This document shows positions 10,052 to 18,495 of a DNA stretch of 58,096 nt, piece after piece; the first letter of the stretch is position 1; each line of letters begins with the position of its first letter. The translations under genes and the position numbers were made by a program. The stretch lies in NCBI GenBank assembly GCA_016714935.1, contig JADKBU010000029.1:1-58096 (forward strand), read 5' to 3'. The notes beneath the pieces were generated by a model. The model saw only the letters and a program-made list of their open reading frames with translations. It made no database searches and was not told the origin of the DNA. The DNA comes from Candidatus Accumulibacter propinquus. Lineage in GTDB: Bacteria; Pseudomonadota; Gammaproteobacteria; Burkholderiales; Rhodocyclaceae.

Positions 10052-11119
10052 TCAGGCCGCCTGGGCTTCGCTGGGGAAGACCCGGATGTGGCGAGGGCGC
10101 AGCGATACCTGGTCTCCTTCCGAGAGCCCCAGCAGGCGAAATGCCTCGCGGCCAATGGTCACCTCGATCAGTTCGCCGTCATGGTGGGTGAGCTCGATCT
10201 GGGCACTCGGGCCCACGGAAACGATGCGCACGATGCGCGCCGGCAAACCCCCTCGCGCCTCCCAGCCGGGCACCAGGTCGAACTCGTGCGGCCGCACGAA
10301 AGCCACCGCCTTGCCGTCGCTGCCGTCGGTCGAGCCGAGTGCCAGCGCGTCATCGCCGACATGCAGGTGCCCATTTTCGACGCGGCCGTGGAACAGATTG
10401 ACCGATCCGAGGAAGTTGGCGACGAAAGGCGTCGCCGGATGGTCGTAGACCGACTCCGGCGTCCCGATCTGTTCGACCTTGCCCTTGTTGATCACCACCA
10501 CCCGGTCGGAAACCTCCAGGGCCTCCTCCTGATCGTGCGTGACGAAGACGCTGGTCACGTGAATTTCGTCGTGTAACTGCCGCAGCCAGCGCCGCAGCTC
10601 CTTGCGCACCTTGGCGTCGAGGGCACCGAAAGGCTCGTCGAGGAGCAACACCTTGGGCTCGACCGCCAGCGCGCGCGCCAGGGCAATGCGCTGGCGCTGG
10701 CCACCGGAAAGCTGTGACGGATAACGGTCCGCGAGCCAGTCGAGTTGCACCAGTTCGAGCAGGCGCTTGACCCGCCGCTTGATTTCGGCTTCGCTGGGAC
10801 GCAACCGCCGCGGCTTGACGCGCAGGCCGAAGGCGACATTGTCGGCAACGCTCATGTGGCGGAACAAGGCGTAGTGCTGGAAGACGAAACCCACGTGCCG
10901 GTCACGCACGTGACGGGCCGAAGCGTCGTCGCCTTCGAGCAGGATTTGACCCTGGTCGGCGAAGTCAAGACCGGCGATGATCCGCAGCAGCGTCGTCTTG
11001 CCGCAGCCGGAGGGCCCGAGAAGGGCGACCAGTTCGCCGGAAGGGATGTCGATCGAGACGTCGTCGAGCGCCTTGAATGCTCCGAACCGCTTGCTGATGT
11101 TACGGATCGCAATACTCAT
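10052..11119 (-). CDS. cysA: Sulfate/thiosulfate ABC transporter ATP-binding protein
   Basis: The ATPase of the CysTWA importer. Walker A (GPSGCGKTTLL) is at about residue 36, the signature LSGGQRQRIALARAL near 135, Walker B (VLLLDEPFGALD) near 156, and the His switch VFVTHDQEEAL near 190. A C-terminal TOBE-like domain (residues ~240-355) starts after NFLGSVNLFHGRV. ATG 11119 is taken as the start; an upstream TTG at 11122 is less likely. It lies three bases after the cysW stop. The length, 355 residues, is typical. Confidence 0.93.
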   Translation of the reverse strand: MSIAIRNISKRFGAFKALDDVSIDIPSGELVALLGPSGCGKTTLLRIIAGLDFADQGQILLEGDDASARHVRDRHVGFVFQHYALFRHMSVADNVAFGLRVKPRRLRPSEAEIKRRVKRLLELVQLDWLADRYPSQLSGGQRQRIALARALAVEPKVLLLDEPFGALDAKVRKELRRWLRQLHDEIHVTSVFVTHDQEEALEVSDRVVVINKGKVEQIGTPESVYDHPATPFVANFLGSVNLFHGRVENGHLHVGDDALALGSTDGSDGKAVAFVRPHEFDLVPGWEARGGLPARIVRIVSVGPSAQIELTHHDGELIEVTIGREAFRLLGLSEGDQVSLRPRHIRVFPSEAQAA

Positions 11120-11122
11120 CAA

Positions 11123-12016
11123 TCATTCTCCGGAAGGGGTGTCGATGTCCTGCAATTGGCGACGTGTCTGACGTTCGACCAGCGTCTTCAGGCCCAGGGT
11201 GATGATCGCCAGCACGGCCAGCAGGGAGGCCACGGCAAAGGCCGCGGCGTAGTTGTATTCGTTGTAGAGAATCTCGACGTGCAGGGGCATGGTGTTGGTC
11301 TGGCCGCGGATGTGCCCGGAAACCACCGACACCGCTCCGAACTCGCCCATCGCGCGCGCGTTGCAGAGGATCACGCCGTACAACAATCCCCATTTGATAT
11401 TCGGCAGCGTGGTGTATCGGAAGACCTGCCAGCCGGACGCACCGAGAACGACGGCCGCCTCCTCTTCCTCGCTCCCCTGCGCTTCCATCAACGGAATCAG
11501 TTCCCGGGCGACAAACGGAAAGGTGACGAAGATCGTTGCCAGGACGATGCCCGGCACGGCGAAAATGATCTTGATGTCGTGTTCGTAGAACCAGGGGCCA
11601 AACCAGCCCTGCGCGCCGAACATCAGCACGTAGATCAGGCCCGAGATCACCGGCGAAACCGAGAAGGGCAGATCGATCAGGGTGATCAGCACGCGCTTGC
11701 CGCGAAACTCGAACTTGGCAATGGCCCACGAAGCGGCCAAGCCGAACACCAGGTTCAGCGGCACGGCGATCACCGCGACCAGCAAGGTGAGCTTGATCGC
11801 CGACCAGGCGTCAGGGTTGACCATGGCGTCGAAATACGCGCCCCAGCCCTTGCGCAGACCTTCGGCGAAAACCGTCCCCAAGGGCAACAGCAGGAAGACG
11901 CTGAAGAAAGTCAGTGCGACGCTGACCAGCACCACCCTGACCCAGGCCGGTTCGCGGGTGCTTGCGGTTTCCTGGCGCTCCAGGCTGCCCGCATGCAGTG
12001 CAATACTCGCGCTCAT
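11123..12016 (-). CDS. cysW: Sulfate ABC transporter permease CysW
   Basis: A 297-residue inner-membrane permease with about six membrane segments. The conserved cytoplasmic loop that contacts CysA is at about residue 205 (EEEEAAVVLGASGWQVF), and NARAMGEFGAVSVVSG follows near 245, both typical of CysW. It pairs with CysT to form the transmembrane channel. The ATG at 12016 follows the cysT stop by one base and the stop is three bases before cysA, so the three genes are surely co-transcribed. Confidence 0.93.
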   Translation of the reverse strand: MSASIALHAGSLERQETASTREPAWVRVVLVSVALTFFSVFLLLPLGTVFAEGLRKGWGAYFDAMVNPDAWSAIKLTLLVAVIAVPLNLVFGLAASWAIAKFEFRGKRVLITLIDLPFSVSPVISGLIYVLMFGAQGWFGPWFYEHDIKIIFAVPGIVLATIFVTFPFVARELIPLMEAQGSEEEEAAVVLGASGWQVFRYTTLPNIKWGLLYGVILCNARAMGEFGAVSVVSGHIRGQTNTMPLHVEILYNEYNYAAAFAVASLLAVLAIITLGLKTLVERQTRRQLQDIDTPSGE

Positions 12017-12017
12017 T

Positions 12018-12854
12018 TCAGGCTCCTCTGGCGTAGCGGTTCTGCATCCATCCCTGCAGGCCGTTGATGATCAGCAGGAGGACAAAGGAGATGATCAACA
12101 TCACCGAAGCCACGGCGGTGGCACCGGCGTAGTCGTACTGCTCCAGTTTGGTGATGATCATCAATGGTGTGATTTCGGAGACCATCGGCACGTTGCCGGC
12201 GATGAAAATGACCGAGCCGTATTCCCCGACCGCCCGCGCAAAGGCCATGGCGAAGCCGGTCAGCAAGGCGGGCGCGATGTGCGGCAGGATGATCTTGCAG
12301 AAGGTCTGCCAGCGCGAGGCGCCGAGACCGGCGGCGGCTTCCTCGACTTCCTTTTCGAGGTCGGCGAGCACCGGCTGCACCGTGCGCACGACAAACGGCA
12401 GACCGATGAACACCAGCGCCAGCAGCACGCCCTTGGGGGTATAGGCAATCTCGACACCCAGGGGCTCGAGCAGCTTGCCGACCGGACCGTTCTGCGAATA
12501 GATCGTCGCCAGGGCGATGCCCGCCACCGCCGTCGGCAGCGCGAAAGGCAGATCGACCAGCGAATCGACCAGGCCCTTGCCGGGAAAGCGGTAGCGCACC
12601 AGAACCCAGGCAAAGATCAGACCGAAGACGACGTTGATGCCCGCCGCCAGCAAGGAAGCGCCGAAACTCAATTGATACGAGGCCACCACGCGCGGACTGC
12701 TCACCGCCGCCCAGAAGGCATCCCAGCCGAGGGTGAAGGTTTTCGCGCCCACCGCCGTGAGCGGAATGACGACGATGATGGCCAGGTAGACCAGGGTGTA
12801 GCCCATCGCCAGGCCAAACCCCGGCAAGGGGCTGAATCTCCTCAGGCTGGCCAT
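12018..12854 (-). CDS. cysT: Sulfate ABC transporter permease CysT (CysU)
   Basis: A 278-residue inner-membrane permease. Motifs are FALPTAVAGIALATIY near residue 125, the EAA-type loop EEAAAGLGASRWQTF near 195, and FARAVGEYGSVIFIAGN near 225. ATG 12854 (MASLRRFSPLPGFG) is preferred over an earlier in-frame start at 12914, whose extra 20 residues do not look like CysT. It is the first gene of cysT-cysW-cysA-cysB. Its promoter region is the AT-rich stretch upstream, separated from sbp. Confidence 0.92.
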   Translation of the reverse strand: MASLRRFSPLPGFGLAMGYTLVYLAIIVVIPLTAVGAKTFTLGWDAFWAAVSSPRVVASYQLSFGASLLAAGINVVFGLIFAWVLVRYRFPGKGLVDSLVDLPFALPTAVAGIALATIYSQNGPVGKLLEPLGVEIAYTPKGVLLALVFIGLPFVVRTVQPVLADLEKEVEEAAAGLGASRWQTFCKIILPHIAPALLTGFAMAFARAVGEYGSVIFIAGNVPMVSEITPLMIITKLEQYDYAGATAVASVMLIISFVLLLIINGLQGWMQNRYARGA

Positions 12855-12929
12855 GCGTGACTCCCGAAAAACACTTGGATCATTCTCAACTCCTGCTGCA
12901 ACGCAACATGACATGCCGCCAGTCTATGG

Positions 12930-12998
12930 GCAAGCAAGTTATGATGACAAATACTTAAATGCGAGAACTTAATGCAAATTCGTTATAAAGACGGGACT
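12930..12998 (-). promoter_or_regulatory. AT-rich control region before cysT
   Basis: In an otherwise GC-rich neighbourhood this stretch is AT-rich. On the minus strand it contains TTATAACGAATTTGCATTAAG followed by ATTTAAGTATTTGTCATCATAAC. Such runs of ATAAC/TTAAG-like half sites resemble CysB target regions. It is the only long AT-rich run between sbp and cysT, so it is the likely promoter and CysB site for cysTWAB. The assignment is by position and composition. Confidence 0.4.
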
Positions 12999-13031
12999 GG
13001 ATGCCGGTAGCCCCGCCCCGTCGCCGAGAAC

Positions 13032-14042
13032 TCAGCGTTTGCCGCCAGGGACGTAAAGCTGGTCGAAGATGCCACCATCGGAGAAGTGGGTCTTCTGGGC
13101 GTTGCGCCAGCCGCCGAAGGTGTCGTCGATGGTCACCAGGTTGACCTTGCCGAACTGCCTGGCGTACTTCGCCGCGATCCTGGCGTCGCGCGGGCGGTAG
13201 TAATGCCTGGCGGCAATGTCCTGGCCTTCGGGGGAATACAGGTATTCGAGGTAGGCCTGCGCGACCTTGCGCGTGGCGCGCTTGTCGACCACCTTGTCGA
13301 CCACCGACACCGGCGGCTCGGCGAGGATCGACAGCGAGGGCGTGACGATCTCGAACTTGTCCGGACCGAGTTCCTTGATCGCCAGATAGGCTTCGTTCTC
13401 CCAGGCGATCAGGACATCGCCGATGCCCCGCTCGACGAAGGTGGTGGTCGAGCCGCGCGCGCCGGAATCGAGGACCTTGACGTTGCCGTAGATCTGGCCG
13501 ACGAATTCGCGGGCTTTCGCTTCACTGCCTCCGGACTGTTTCAGCGCGTACGCCCAGGCCGCCAGGTAGTTCCAGCGCGCGCCACCGGACGTCTTGGGGT
13601 TGGGGGTAACGATAGCGACGCCCGGCTTGCTCAGATCGCTCCAGTCCTTGATGGCCTTGGGATTGCCTTTGCGGACCAGGAAGACGATCGTCGAGGTGTA
13701 GGGCGCCGCGTTGTTGGGCAGGCGCTTCTGCCAGTCGAGCGGCAAGATGCCCCGGTCGGCGATGGCGTCGATGTCGTAGGCCAGCGCCAGGGTGACCACG
13801 TCCGCGTCGATGCCGTCGATCACCGATCGGGCCTGCTTCCCCGAACCGCCGTGCGAAGCGTTGACCTTGACGGTGTCGCCGGTCTTCCCTTGCCAATACC
13901 TGGAAAATGCCGCGTTGAAGTCCTGATACAACTCGCGCGTCGGGTCGTAGGAAACGTTCAGAATGGCGATCTCGGCGGCGTTCGCACTGCCGAGCAGCAG
14001 GGCGCCGGCCAGCAGGCCGGCGAACAGACGTTGCAATTTCAT
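13032..14042 (-). CDS. sbp: Periplasmic sulfate-binding protein
   Basis: A 336-residue binding protein with a signal peptide (MKLQRLFAGLLAGALLLGSANAA). The mature part carries the sulfate-binding family landmarks: LNVSYDPTRELY near residue 30, NASHGGSGKQARSV near 60, TPNPKTSGGARWNYLAAW near 145, GARGSTTTFVERGIGDVLIAWENEA near 195. It delivers sulfate to CysTWA. The gene is upstream of cysT on the same strand, about 180 bases away with its own AT-rich spacer, so it may form a separate transcript. Whether it prefers sulfate or thiosulfate (Sbp or CysP) cannot be told with certainty, but Sbp fits better. Confidence 0.92.
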   Translation of the reverse strand: MKLQRLFAGLLAGALLLGSANAAEIAILNVSYDPTRELYQDFNAAFSRYWQGKTGDTVKVNASHGGSGKQARSVIDGIDADVVTLALAYDIDAIADRGILPLDWQKRLPNNAAPYTSTIVFLVRKGNPKAIKDWSDLSKPGVAIVTPNPKTSGGARWNYLAAWAYALKQSGGSEAKAREFVGQIYGNVKVLDSGARGSTTTFVERGIGDVLIAWENEAYLAIKELGPDKFEIVTPSLSILAEPPVSVVDKVVDKRATRKVAQAYLEYLYSPEGQDIAARHYYRPRDARIAAKYARQFGKVNLVTIDDTFGGWRNAQKTHFSDGGIFDQLYVPGGKR

Positions 14043-14100
14043 GGGGACTCCGTTCAGTCAAGGGATGGCGCGGAGTCTAGAAAAGCGGCGCGGCGAAACG

Positions 14101-14140
14101 AACGAATCTTTGCTTATTAGCTTATACGCAGGTTTTCCGA
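14101..14140 (-). promoter_or_regulatory. Direct-repeat element before sbp, possible CysB site
   Basis: On the minus strand, 60-100 bases upstream of the sbp start, the sequence GCGTATAAGCTAATAAGCAA contains a direct repeat ATAAGC separated by two bases. It is embedded in an AT-rich run. It resembles the ATAAG-rich sites bound by CysB-type regulators. Only position and repeat structure support this. Confidence 0.35.
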
Positions 14141-14232
14141 TGCCGCGGATTGTGGACCGTTGCACTCCTTTCCCGTGTCGGCTTGCTGGTTGGGAAGCAC
14201 GGTATAACCGTGGGTCTGGAGCACATGTAGTT

Positions 14233-14450
14233 GCGGCGAGATTAAACACGATCACCGGCAAGCCGTCACCGAAGGTGGAGATCTACCACTTCTGTGACGC
14301 CCTGTTCGCTCGTGAACTCCTCGATTACAGCCTGGAATTCGTGGTCTTGATGCCTTGCCGTATCGCCGTCGTCGAAGTCTCCCAGCAAAAAATTGGGTTG
14401 ACCATGCTCGACTGGGATGTGCGTTGGACTGAAAGGGTTGAGCAAAGCCC
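14233..14450 (+). pseudogene. DUF302-like domain remnant; rest of the 14043-14802 gap holds no gene
   Basis: In one plus frame the region reads KVEIYHFCDALFARELLDY then VVLMPCRIAVVEV and LTMLDWDVRW, close to the MPCRIAVYE core of DUF302 proteins. No start codon or upstream half of the domain is present and the similarity ends near 14450, so this is a fragment. Beyond the sbp control element and a possible promoter for the next gene, the rest of the 760-base gap shows nothing I can name. Confidence 0.4.
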
Positions 14451-14736
14451 GACCGCGAGAGTCGAGGGATCCGTGCTGCTGCGGCGAACCACTTTTTTCT
14501 GCAATGCATATCACCGAGCGCAAACGGAGACCGCCTGCAGCAGCCTCCCGAGCGCCGCGAAATCGATCACGGAGCGAACCCGTACGCATGCCTCGAACGC
14601 GCCGAAGCAGACATGTTCCGCATTCCTTGCCGCGCAGCCTGGCGGGGCGTTGATGAGGGCAGCAGCCATCCCTGGACGAGTATCGAGCCATGCAGGCCGA
14701 GGCGTTGGAAAAAGGCAACGCCACCAGCCCCCGCGC

Positions 14737-14767
14737 TTGAGACTTCCACGCCTTTTTGTCCTACACT
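14737..14767 (+). promoter_or_regulatory. Possible sigma-70 promoter for the lipoprotein pair
   Basis: TTGAGA and TACACT are 19 bases apart, about 36 bases before the ATG of the lipoprotein gene. The spacing is long and both boxes are imperfect. Confidence 0.3.
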
Positions 14768-14802
14768 GCGCGAGCCCAACAACAACTTCAACGGAGGGAC
14801 CC

Positions 14803-15525
14803 ATGTCCACGTCGTACCTCGGTTTTCTGCCGTACCGCATCCCGATCCTGATAGGCGCCGTCGGCCTGCTGAGCGCCTGCGCCACACCTTACAGCGAAGC
14901 ACCCACCGCGACCAACTTCCCGTCGTCGAAGCAGCTCAAGTTGCAGGCCGGCGCCCACTGGAACGCCATCGCAGGTAATACCGCCGAGACGTTGATGAAG
15001 TCTCTGCGGCTGGGTGGGGGATGCGTTGCGGCAACACCCGAGTGCACGCGCATCTACGTCAGACCGCCAGCGGACCCGTCGGCATTCGCGCAGGCGTTCC
15101 GGTCCTCGTTCATCACGGCGCTGGTGAATTCCGGCGTCAGCGTGGCCAAATCGCCGAGAGGTGCCACCGAAATCGATTTCGAAATCCAGGCGGTGAAGTT
15201 CTCGCCCAGGCGTCCGGACGGCAGGTTCTATAGCGCCACGGTGATTTACGGCGGTTTGTGGGGTCTGGCCGGCGTATGGGATAGTGCTTCGCCAGGTGCT
15301 GCGGGGGCTCTGGCGGTGGGTGCCTTCGACGCTTATCGCTGGTTGACGTCCGAGTGGGCTTCCGGCCCGACACCGCAAATGGAAGTGATCGTCACGGTTT
15401 CGGCGAGCGACGGCAACCAGTACCTTGGCCGCGCGACGAACGTTTACTACGTGGCTGACAGCGATGCCTTGTTGTATGCGCCGCCGCCAGTGCTGTACAA
15501 CATCCCGGTGAGAGGTGGCGAATGA
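14803..15525 (+). CDS. Outer-membrane lipoprotein, unknown function
   Basis: ATG 14803 has a strong ribosome binding site (GGAGG, six bases upstream). The 240-residue product has a signal peptide ending in a lipobox (GLLSAC, Cys about residue 26), so it should be anchored to a membrane by lipid. The mature part has TRIYVRPPADPSAFAQAF, EIDFEIQAVKF and a glycine-rich possible membrane-interacting segment (GGLWGLAGVWDSASPGAAGALAVGAFDAYRW). I do not recognise the family. It overlaps the next lipoprotein gene by four bases, so the two are co-translated and probably work together. Confidence 0.75.
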   Translation: MSTSYLGFLPYRIPILIGAVGLLSACATPYSEAPTATNFPSSKQLKLQAGAHWNAIAGNTAETLMKSLRLGGGCVAATPECTRIYVRPPADPSAFAQAFRSSFITALVNSGVSVAKSPRGATEIDFEIQAVKFSPRRPDGRFYSATVIYGGLWGLAGVWDSASPGAAGALAVGAFDAYRWLTSEWASGPTPQMEVIVTVSASDGNQYLGRATNVYYVADSDALLYAPPPVLYNIPVRGGE

Positions 15526-16085
15526 GGACGCGGACAGTAGGGGTGGTCGGAGCCCTTGTCACTGCGACCTTGCTGGCCGGTTGTGCCACCGACGTACCGC
15601 GGGTTCCGGAGATCACTTACGAGCAAGCGGCCAATAGTGAGCTGGTGGCGACCAACTATCGCGCGGCCGATGCGCTGATGGCGCAGTTTGGCGGTAGCCC
15701 ATCCGGCGGGCCGTTGATCATGGCGACGGTGGTCAATATCGACGCCCTCGATCAATCCTCGACGCTTGGCCGACTGATTTCGGAACAGGTGTCGGCACGC
15801 TTTTCGCAGCGTGGATTCTCGATGATCGAGATGAAGTTCCGCAGCGCCGTGTATATGAAGCGCGGCGAAGGGGAACTGGTCCTGACACGGGAAATCAATG
15901 ATGTCGCGAAGTCGAACAAGGCGCAGGCAGTGATTGTCGGGAGCTATGCCACGGCCGCGAACGGCGTGTACATCAACATGAAGATCGTCCAGCCGGGCAG
16001 CAACACCGTGCTTTCGGCATACGACTACGTGTTGCCGGCAAACAACGAGATTCGCAGCATGCTCGGACGCAATACCGGAAGATGA
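15522..16085 (+). CDS. FlgO-like outer-membrane lipoprotein
   Basis: A 187-residue lipoprotein (lipobox LLAGC, Cys about residue 21). The body matches the FlgO domain: NYRAADALMAQF, IMATVVNIDALDQSSTLGRLISEQVSARFSQRGF, EMKFRSAVYMKRGEGELVLTREI and NNEIRSMLGR at the end. FlgO was described as an outer-membrane protein needed for flagellar stability in Vibrio, but the domain is widespread outside flagellar loci, and no flagellar gene is present here. The ATG overlaps the stop of the preceding lipoprotein (ATGA). A terminator follows. Confidence 0.8.
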   Translation: MRTRTVGVVGALVTATLLAGCATDVPRVPEITYEQAANSELVATNYRAADALMAQFGGSPSGGPLIMATVVNIDALDQSSTLGRLISEQVSARFSQRGFSMIEMKFRSAVYMKRGEGELVLTREINDVAKSNKAQAVIVGSYATAANGVYINMKIVQPGSNTVLSAYDYVLPANNEIRSMLGRNTGR

Positions 16086-16108
16086 GGGATCAGGCGCACT
16101 GATCAGGA

Positions 16109-16131
16109 GCCGCCGTCAGGCGGCTTTTTTT
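16109..16131 (+). terminator. Rho-independent terminator after the FlgO-like gene
   Basis: A perfect six-pair GC stem (GCCGCC / GGCGGC) with a GTCA loop is followed directly by seven T. It lies 24 bases past the stop codon. Confidence 0.88.
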
Positions 16132-16267
16132 GCGCCTGTCGCAGCGCCTCTGCGTGGCATTGGCAACCCTTGCTCTGCGGCAGTCCGCTGCGGGACAATC
16201 GCTCTGCGCGCCGCACGCCGCGAAACTCATTCTCCTGCGCAACCTTCGAACCGGATCCAGCCCACTT

Positions 16268-16672
16268 ATGCTCAGTATCGAATTCGAATCGGCGAAGTTC
16301 CTGCCGTACCTGCCCGAGTCCAGCCAGGCCAACCCCGGCGCCTATGGTTTTGAGCTGGCTCTGTGGCTGTCACAAGCGCTGATGCGCGCCGGCATCGTGA
16401 CGAGCTATCCGCTGGGAGAGGACTGGGGCTGGTTCATCGAATACCTCGCCGGCGAGGCCGAGTTCATGATCGGCTGCGGTTCGCGGGCCGACGCCGGCGA
16501 AGGGTATACCGGCCAGCCCATCGCCTGGCATGTCTTCATCAAGCAGCAGTTGTCGCTCAGGCAGCGGCTGACCGGCGGCGCGGCCCCGCAGGTCGTCGCG
16601 ACGCTCGCGCAGGCGATTCAGACCGCCCTTGCCGCCGAAGGCATCACGCCGATTGTCGAAGGCGCGGCCTAA
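16268..16672 (+). CDS. Conserved hypothetical protein, 134 aa
   Basis: Start ATG 16268 gives an acidic soluble protein beginning MLSIEFESAKFLPYLPE. An in-frame reading back to 16130 passes through the terminator and is unlikely. Distinct parts are NPGAYGFELALWLSQAL, EDWGWFIEYLAGEAEFMIGC and WHVFIKQQLSLRQRL. There is no signal peptide. The DWGWF-centred pattern looks conserved, but I do not know a function. It stands alone between two terminator-like hairpins. Confidence 0.7.
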   Translation: MLSIEFESAKFLPYLPESSQANPGAYGFELALWLSQALMRAGIVTSYPLGEDWGWFIEYLAGEAEFMIGCGSRADAGEGYTGQPIAWHVFIKQQLSLRQRLTGGAAPQVVATLAQAIQTALAAEGITPIVEGAA

Positions 16673-16689
16673 ACCTGCGTAGTGCCGCG

Positions 16690-16709
16690 ACCGGGACGAT
16701 TTTCCCGGT
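16690..16709. terminator. Possible bidirectional hairpin between convergent genes
   Basis: ACCGGGA and TCCCGGT form a seven-pair stem around a six-base loop, 18 bases after the stop of the plus-strand hypothetical gene and 137 bases from the stop of the minus-strand lipoprotein gene. There is no clear T run. Confidence 0.45.
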
Positions 16710-16846
16710 TCGACAGGAATTTGCCAGATAGCGCGCACGAAAAGGATGCCCGCACAAGCCCGGAACGCCGCGACGCTTGAGGCCGACGTCGACAACATTC
16801 CGAACGGCTTCGGCCCTGATCATCGGATGATTTTACTGTTGAGCGC

Positions 16847-17176
16847 TTATTGACTGAACGCGTTGTTGCGCCCGGAAACGGCAAGGCAGCTGACCGAATC
16901 CACCTGGCAAACCACGACATAGGTCGACTTTTCGCCGCAACCCTCGACGCCGACGGTGTATTCGGCGCGTTCAATACCGTTCCACAGCACCGGCTGCAGC
17001 AGGTTACTGGAAAGCACGATGCCGGTGGCCGTGGGGCAGGATAGCTCGAACTGGCCGCGGCGAGTAGCAACGTTGACGGCGTTGGCCTGATCGTCGGCCA
17101 GGAGTTGCTGGTCGCTGGCGCAGCCCGCCACCACGAGATTGAAAGCTATCAAGGCAAGCATTCTGGTTTTGGGCAT
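16847..17176 (-). CDS. Small lipoprotein, 109 aa
   Basis: ATG 17176 (MPKTRMLALIAFN) is favoured because GGAGA lies five bases upstream; a second ATG at 17188 has none. The signal peptide ends in a lipobox, LVVAGC, with Cys about residue 19. The mature part of ~90 residues has five cysteines (one in LSCPTATG, one in VEGCGEKST, two in VCQVDSVSC), which suggests disulfides in the periplasm. The family is unknown. Confidence 0.65.
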   Translation of the reverse strand: MPKTRMLALIAFNLVVAGCASDQQLLADDQANAVNVATRRGQFELSCPTATGIVLSSNLLQPVLWNGIERAEYTVGVEGCGEKSTYVVVCQVDSVSCLAVSGRNNAFSQ

Positions 17177-17229
17177 GATGGTCTCCATTGAAGAGGGGGA
17201 TGTGCTGGCGCGATTATTGGTTGGTTTTC

Positions 17230-17440
17230 CGTATCGTGCAAGCCGGCGTTACCCCAGCAGGGCCCACACCTGCGTCTGGCAGGGCAAGAGCAAGGCACGC
17301 AAAAAGTGGCAGATCAAGGACAAGGAGAGCATGAAGTGGCTGAACAGCTTCTCCCGTGTGGCCGCCATCCAGGTGGAGCACCCCGAAACCCGGTTGGTGA
17401 GCCTGGGCGATCGCGAGCCGGACATTCATAATCTGTTTAG
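17230..17440 (+). mobile_element. Remnant of an IS4/Tn5-type transposase
   Basis: One plus frame reads RAHTCVWQGKSKARKKWQIKDKESMKWL followed, after SFSRVAAIQVEHP, by ETRLVSLGDREPDIHNLF. This matches the core of IS4-family transposases, where KES.KWL and GDREADIYELF surround a catalytic Asp. Similarity stops on both sides within about 200 bases and no inverted repeats are visible, so only a fragment of the element is left. It sits between two lipoprotein genes. Confidence 0.6.
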
Positions 17441-17458
17441 CACACGACGTGGTCCGCG

Positions 17459-17995
17459 TTACCGAATACCGTAGATCAATTCCACCCGTCGCATGAGCTG
17501 GCGGCATTCCTTTGTCCTGCAATCGGGCATTGATTCCCCTCGCCCGACGCTATAGCGACGCAGCGGATGAATCTGTTTCTTGGGAACGCCGTAGGTACGA
17601 AGGAGTTTGGCGACGGCTTCGATACGCTGGTCAGATATCGCCAGATTATATGAGTCACTGCCCAGGTCGTCCGTGTAACCGGCCAAGGTCACCACCTGCG
17701 CCGGATTCTCCTTCAACCGCGCTGCGTGCTGTCGTAGTTTGTTCTGCCCCGCCGGATCGATACGCGTTGCGCCCTTGGCGAAGTAGATGCTGTTAACTTC
17801 CTCCAGCGCTACAGAATCCGTGTCCCTGGTTGAGGGCGCATCCAATGGTTTGTCTGGAGCTGCAGTAGATTCAAGCGACTGTTGCGGCATCGGTTCTGAA
17901 GGTGAGATAGCCAAGGTACTACATCCGATGAGCATTACGCCATAGAGCAGCGGTGTCAGGCTGGAGAGCCTGGACATGATCTGACCAGGCCTCAT
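17459..17995 (-). CDS. OmpA-family peptidoglycan-binding lipoprotein
   Basis: A 178-residue protein with a lipobox (GVMLIGC, Cys about residue 25), a Pro/Ser-rich linker, and a C-terminal OmpA domain: NSIYFAKGATRIDPAGQNKL near 65, TLAGYTDDLGSDSYNLAISDQR near 100 and a tail RRVELIYGIR. It should tie the outer membrane to peptidoglycan. The ATG at 17995 overlaps the stop of the MarR gene (ATGA); a second ATG at 17977 is possible. Co-expression with a MarR regulator suggests an envelope-stress role (inference). Confidence 0.82.
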   Translation of the reverse strand: MRPGQIMSRLSSLTPLLYGVMLIGCSTLAISPSEPMPQQSLESTAAPDKPLDAPSTRDTDSVALEEVNSIYFAKGATRIDPAGQNKLRQHAARLKENPAQVVTLAGYTDDLGSDSYNLAISDQRIEAVAKLLRTYGVPKKQIHPLRRYSVGRGESMPDCRTKECRQLMRRVELIYGIR

Positions 17996-18495
17996 TTCGA
18001 ATCCCGCAGCATGTCGGCCAACGGTATGCTGGCGAAAGCATCGTCTCGTCCGGGCAGATGCCGTATCAACTCAAATAGATTGATATACAATGTTTGCAAG
18101 GCGACTTCCGGCATGGCGGCGAGCGCTTCGGGAAGGACGCCTTCTGCGGACCCTGGTAGCGCTGCGATGGCCTGCACACCGTCGGGAGCGAGCTGGAGAC
18201 CGACCCGGCGCTGATCGTCCTGCTTGCGCGTCTTGATGAGGCATCTGCGAGTAACCAGTTTTTCAACCAGTTGACTGCAGGTGGACTGGTGTATGCCTAG
18301 GCGTGCAGCGAGTTCTGTCACTCCAAGCCCCGGGCAGCGCTGCACCTCCTGCAGAATCCACATCTGCGAACCGGGAAGTCCGCAGCGCTCTTCCACCTCA
18401 CGGAAATACTGGCGCATCGTGCCATAGATCACGCGGAACTGTTGCAGAACCGCCAGAGGGATCTGTGGTGTGGCAACCGTCAAAGGAAGTGTCAT
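17992..18495 (-). CDS. MarR-family transcriptional regulator
   Basis: A 167-residue winged-helix protein: EERCGLPGSQMWILQEVQ (helix before the wing), ELAARLGIHQSTCSQLVEKLV (recognition helix, residues ~65-85) and KQDDQRRVGLQLAPDG (wing). Such dimers usually repress and are released by small ligands or oxidants. The gene is divergent from the antiporter operon starting at 18659, with a 163-base AT-rich gap between, so it is the likely regulator of that operon as well as of itself and the OmpA-like gene behind it. Confidence 0.88.
   Translation of the reverse strand: MTLPLTVATPQIPLAVLQQFRVIYGTMRQYFREVEERCGLPGSQMWILQEVQRCPGLGVTELAARLGIHQSTCSQLVEKLVTRRCLIKTRKQDDQRRVGLQLAPDGVQAIAALPGSAEGVLPEALAAMPEVALQTLYINLFELIRHLPGRDDAFASIPLADMLRDSK

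Noticed and set aside
14266..14724. Minus-strand reading of ~150 codons opposite the DUF302-like fragment
   Set aside because: The plus strand carries the recognisable MPCRIAVVE core, so the minus frame is a shadow.
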